A stretch of DNA of 5,429 bases from Clostridia bacterium (GTDB lineage Bacteria > Bacillota > Clostridia > UBA1381 > UMGS1253). The translations under genes were made by a program, and so were the position numbers. Below are positions 5,223 through 5,429 of the stretch, in pieces (within the stretch, counting starts at the first letter, position 1; each line of letters begins with the position of its first letter). The stretch covers positions 1 through 5,429 of the forward strand of contig JAFQPV010000061.1 of the NCBI GenBank assembly GCA_017411585.1, in the 5' to 3' direction. The notes below the pieces were generated by a model. It worked only from the letters and a program-made list of their open reading frames with translations. It had not been told where the DNA came from and made no database searches.

Positions 5223-5343
5223 TGAATTTGGCGTAATACTGTTAGAATGCTCGTGCATACAAAAGTATAGCACCGACAAAGCTGTCTCGCCCTGCATCCA
5301 AATTCCCATTTTCAAAGCGATGCGAATGGATGAATTTGGCGAA
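5223..5343. repeat. Tandem structured repeat, copy 2 (108 bp) plus stub of a third
   Basis: Copy 2 spans 5223-5330, with a stub of the next unit (TGAATTTGGCGAA) at 5331-5343 before the sequence departs from the pattern. Its hairpin GTGC-ATAC-AAAA-GTAT-A-GCAC (5253-5273) keeps the pairing of copy 1 although two bases differ. A longer stem pairs CCAAATTCCCATT (5298-5310) with AATGG (5325-5329) and GAATTTGG (5332-5339), with a 2-base bulge. TTCAAAGC (5311-5318) also matches GCTTTGAA (5346-5353) as an alternative stem, suggesting the element ends near 5353. Confidence 0.78.
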
Positions 5344-5364
5344 TTGCTTTGAAACGGTATGTAG

Positions 5365-5386
5365 GGACCGGCGTCCTCGACGGTCC
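5365..5386. repeat. GC-rich hairpin, interspersed-repeat-like
   Basis: GGACCG (5365-5370) pairs with CGGTCC (5381-5386). Inside, after one G/A mismatch, CG pairs with CG around a TCCT loop. The surrounding GTAGGGACCGGCGTCCTCGA resembles, from memory, a 'GTAGGGGCCG...CGGCCC' palindromic repeat frequent between genes of gut Clostridia. There is no T-tract after it, so it is not a standard terminator. The flanking 5387-5429 shows no further recognisable feature. Confidence 0.55.
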
Positions 5387-5429
5387 GAAAATACAGATGC
5401 AGCACTTCGGCTTTTCAATGTTAACAGGG

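Noticed and set aside
5184..5405. Antisense open frame of 73 codons at the window end
   Set aside because: Its translation consists mainly of two near-identical blocks (NSSIRIALKMGI and NSSIRFALKVGI) produced by the tandem DNA repeat. It has no ribosome binding site or recognisable domain.

Overview
The window reads as chromosomal DNA of an anaerobic, endospore-forming Firmicute of the class Clostridia, probably a gut Oscillospirales-type organism. The main evidence is a complete spoIIAA-spoIIAB-sigF sporulation operon, strong AAGGAGG-type ribosome binding sites and an AT-rich sigma-A promoter. The genus-level placement is an impression from protein and repeat style, not a computed result. 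All recognised genes lie on the + strand.

Region by region: (1) 1-227 is the C-terminal end of a protein that resembles a calcineurin-like metallophosphoesterase. (2) A good sigma-A promoter (291-319) starts a unit made of glyA (serine hydroxymethyltransferase, 354-1589), a PfkB-family sugar-phosphate kinase most like 1-phosphofructokinase (1645-2586), a small cysteine-rich YkgJ-like protein (2590-3105) and a short broken or recoded reading frame (3121-3215). A 16-bp-stem terminator with a U-tract (3230-3285) closes this unit. (3) The spoIIA operon follows at 3336-4880: anti-anti-sigma factor, anti-sigma kinase and the forespore sigma factor F. A sigma-H-like promoter candidate lies inside the preceding terminator hairpin. 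(4) The last 549 bases hold no convincing gene. They contain a 14-bp palindrome, a C-tract direct repeat, two tandem copies of a 108/109-bp structured repeat and a separate GC-rich hairpin.

How the genes work together: SpoIIAB binds and inhibits sigma-F and phosphorylates SpoIIAA; dephosphorylated SpoIIAA displaces sigma-F in the forespore. The glyA unit is metabolic (serine/glycine and one-carbon units, sugar-phosphate phosphorylation), and its link to sporulation is probably only adjacency.

The most notable observation is in spoIIAA. The annotated frame stops at a TAG (3624-3626) just before the last strand and helix of the STAS fold. The same frame continues past that TAG with a sequence that aligns without gaps to the missing SpoIIAA C-terminus and ends just inside spoIIAB. 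A second coding-like frame, at 3123-3215, is also interrupted by TAG. No other gene in the window ends in TAG. Mutation, sequencing error and amber readthrough or recoding are all possible; the sequence alone does not decide.
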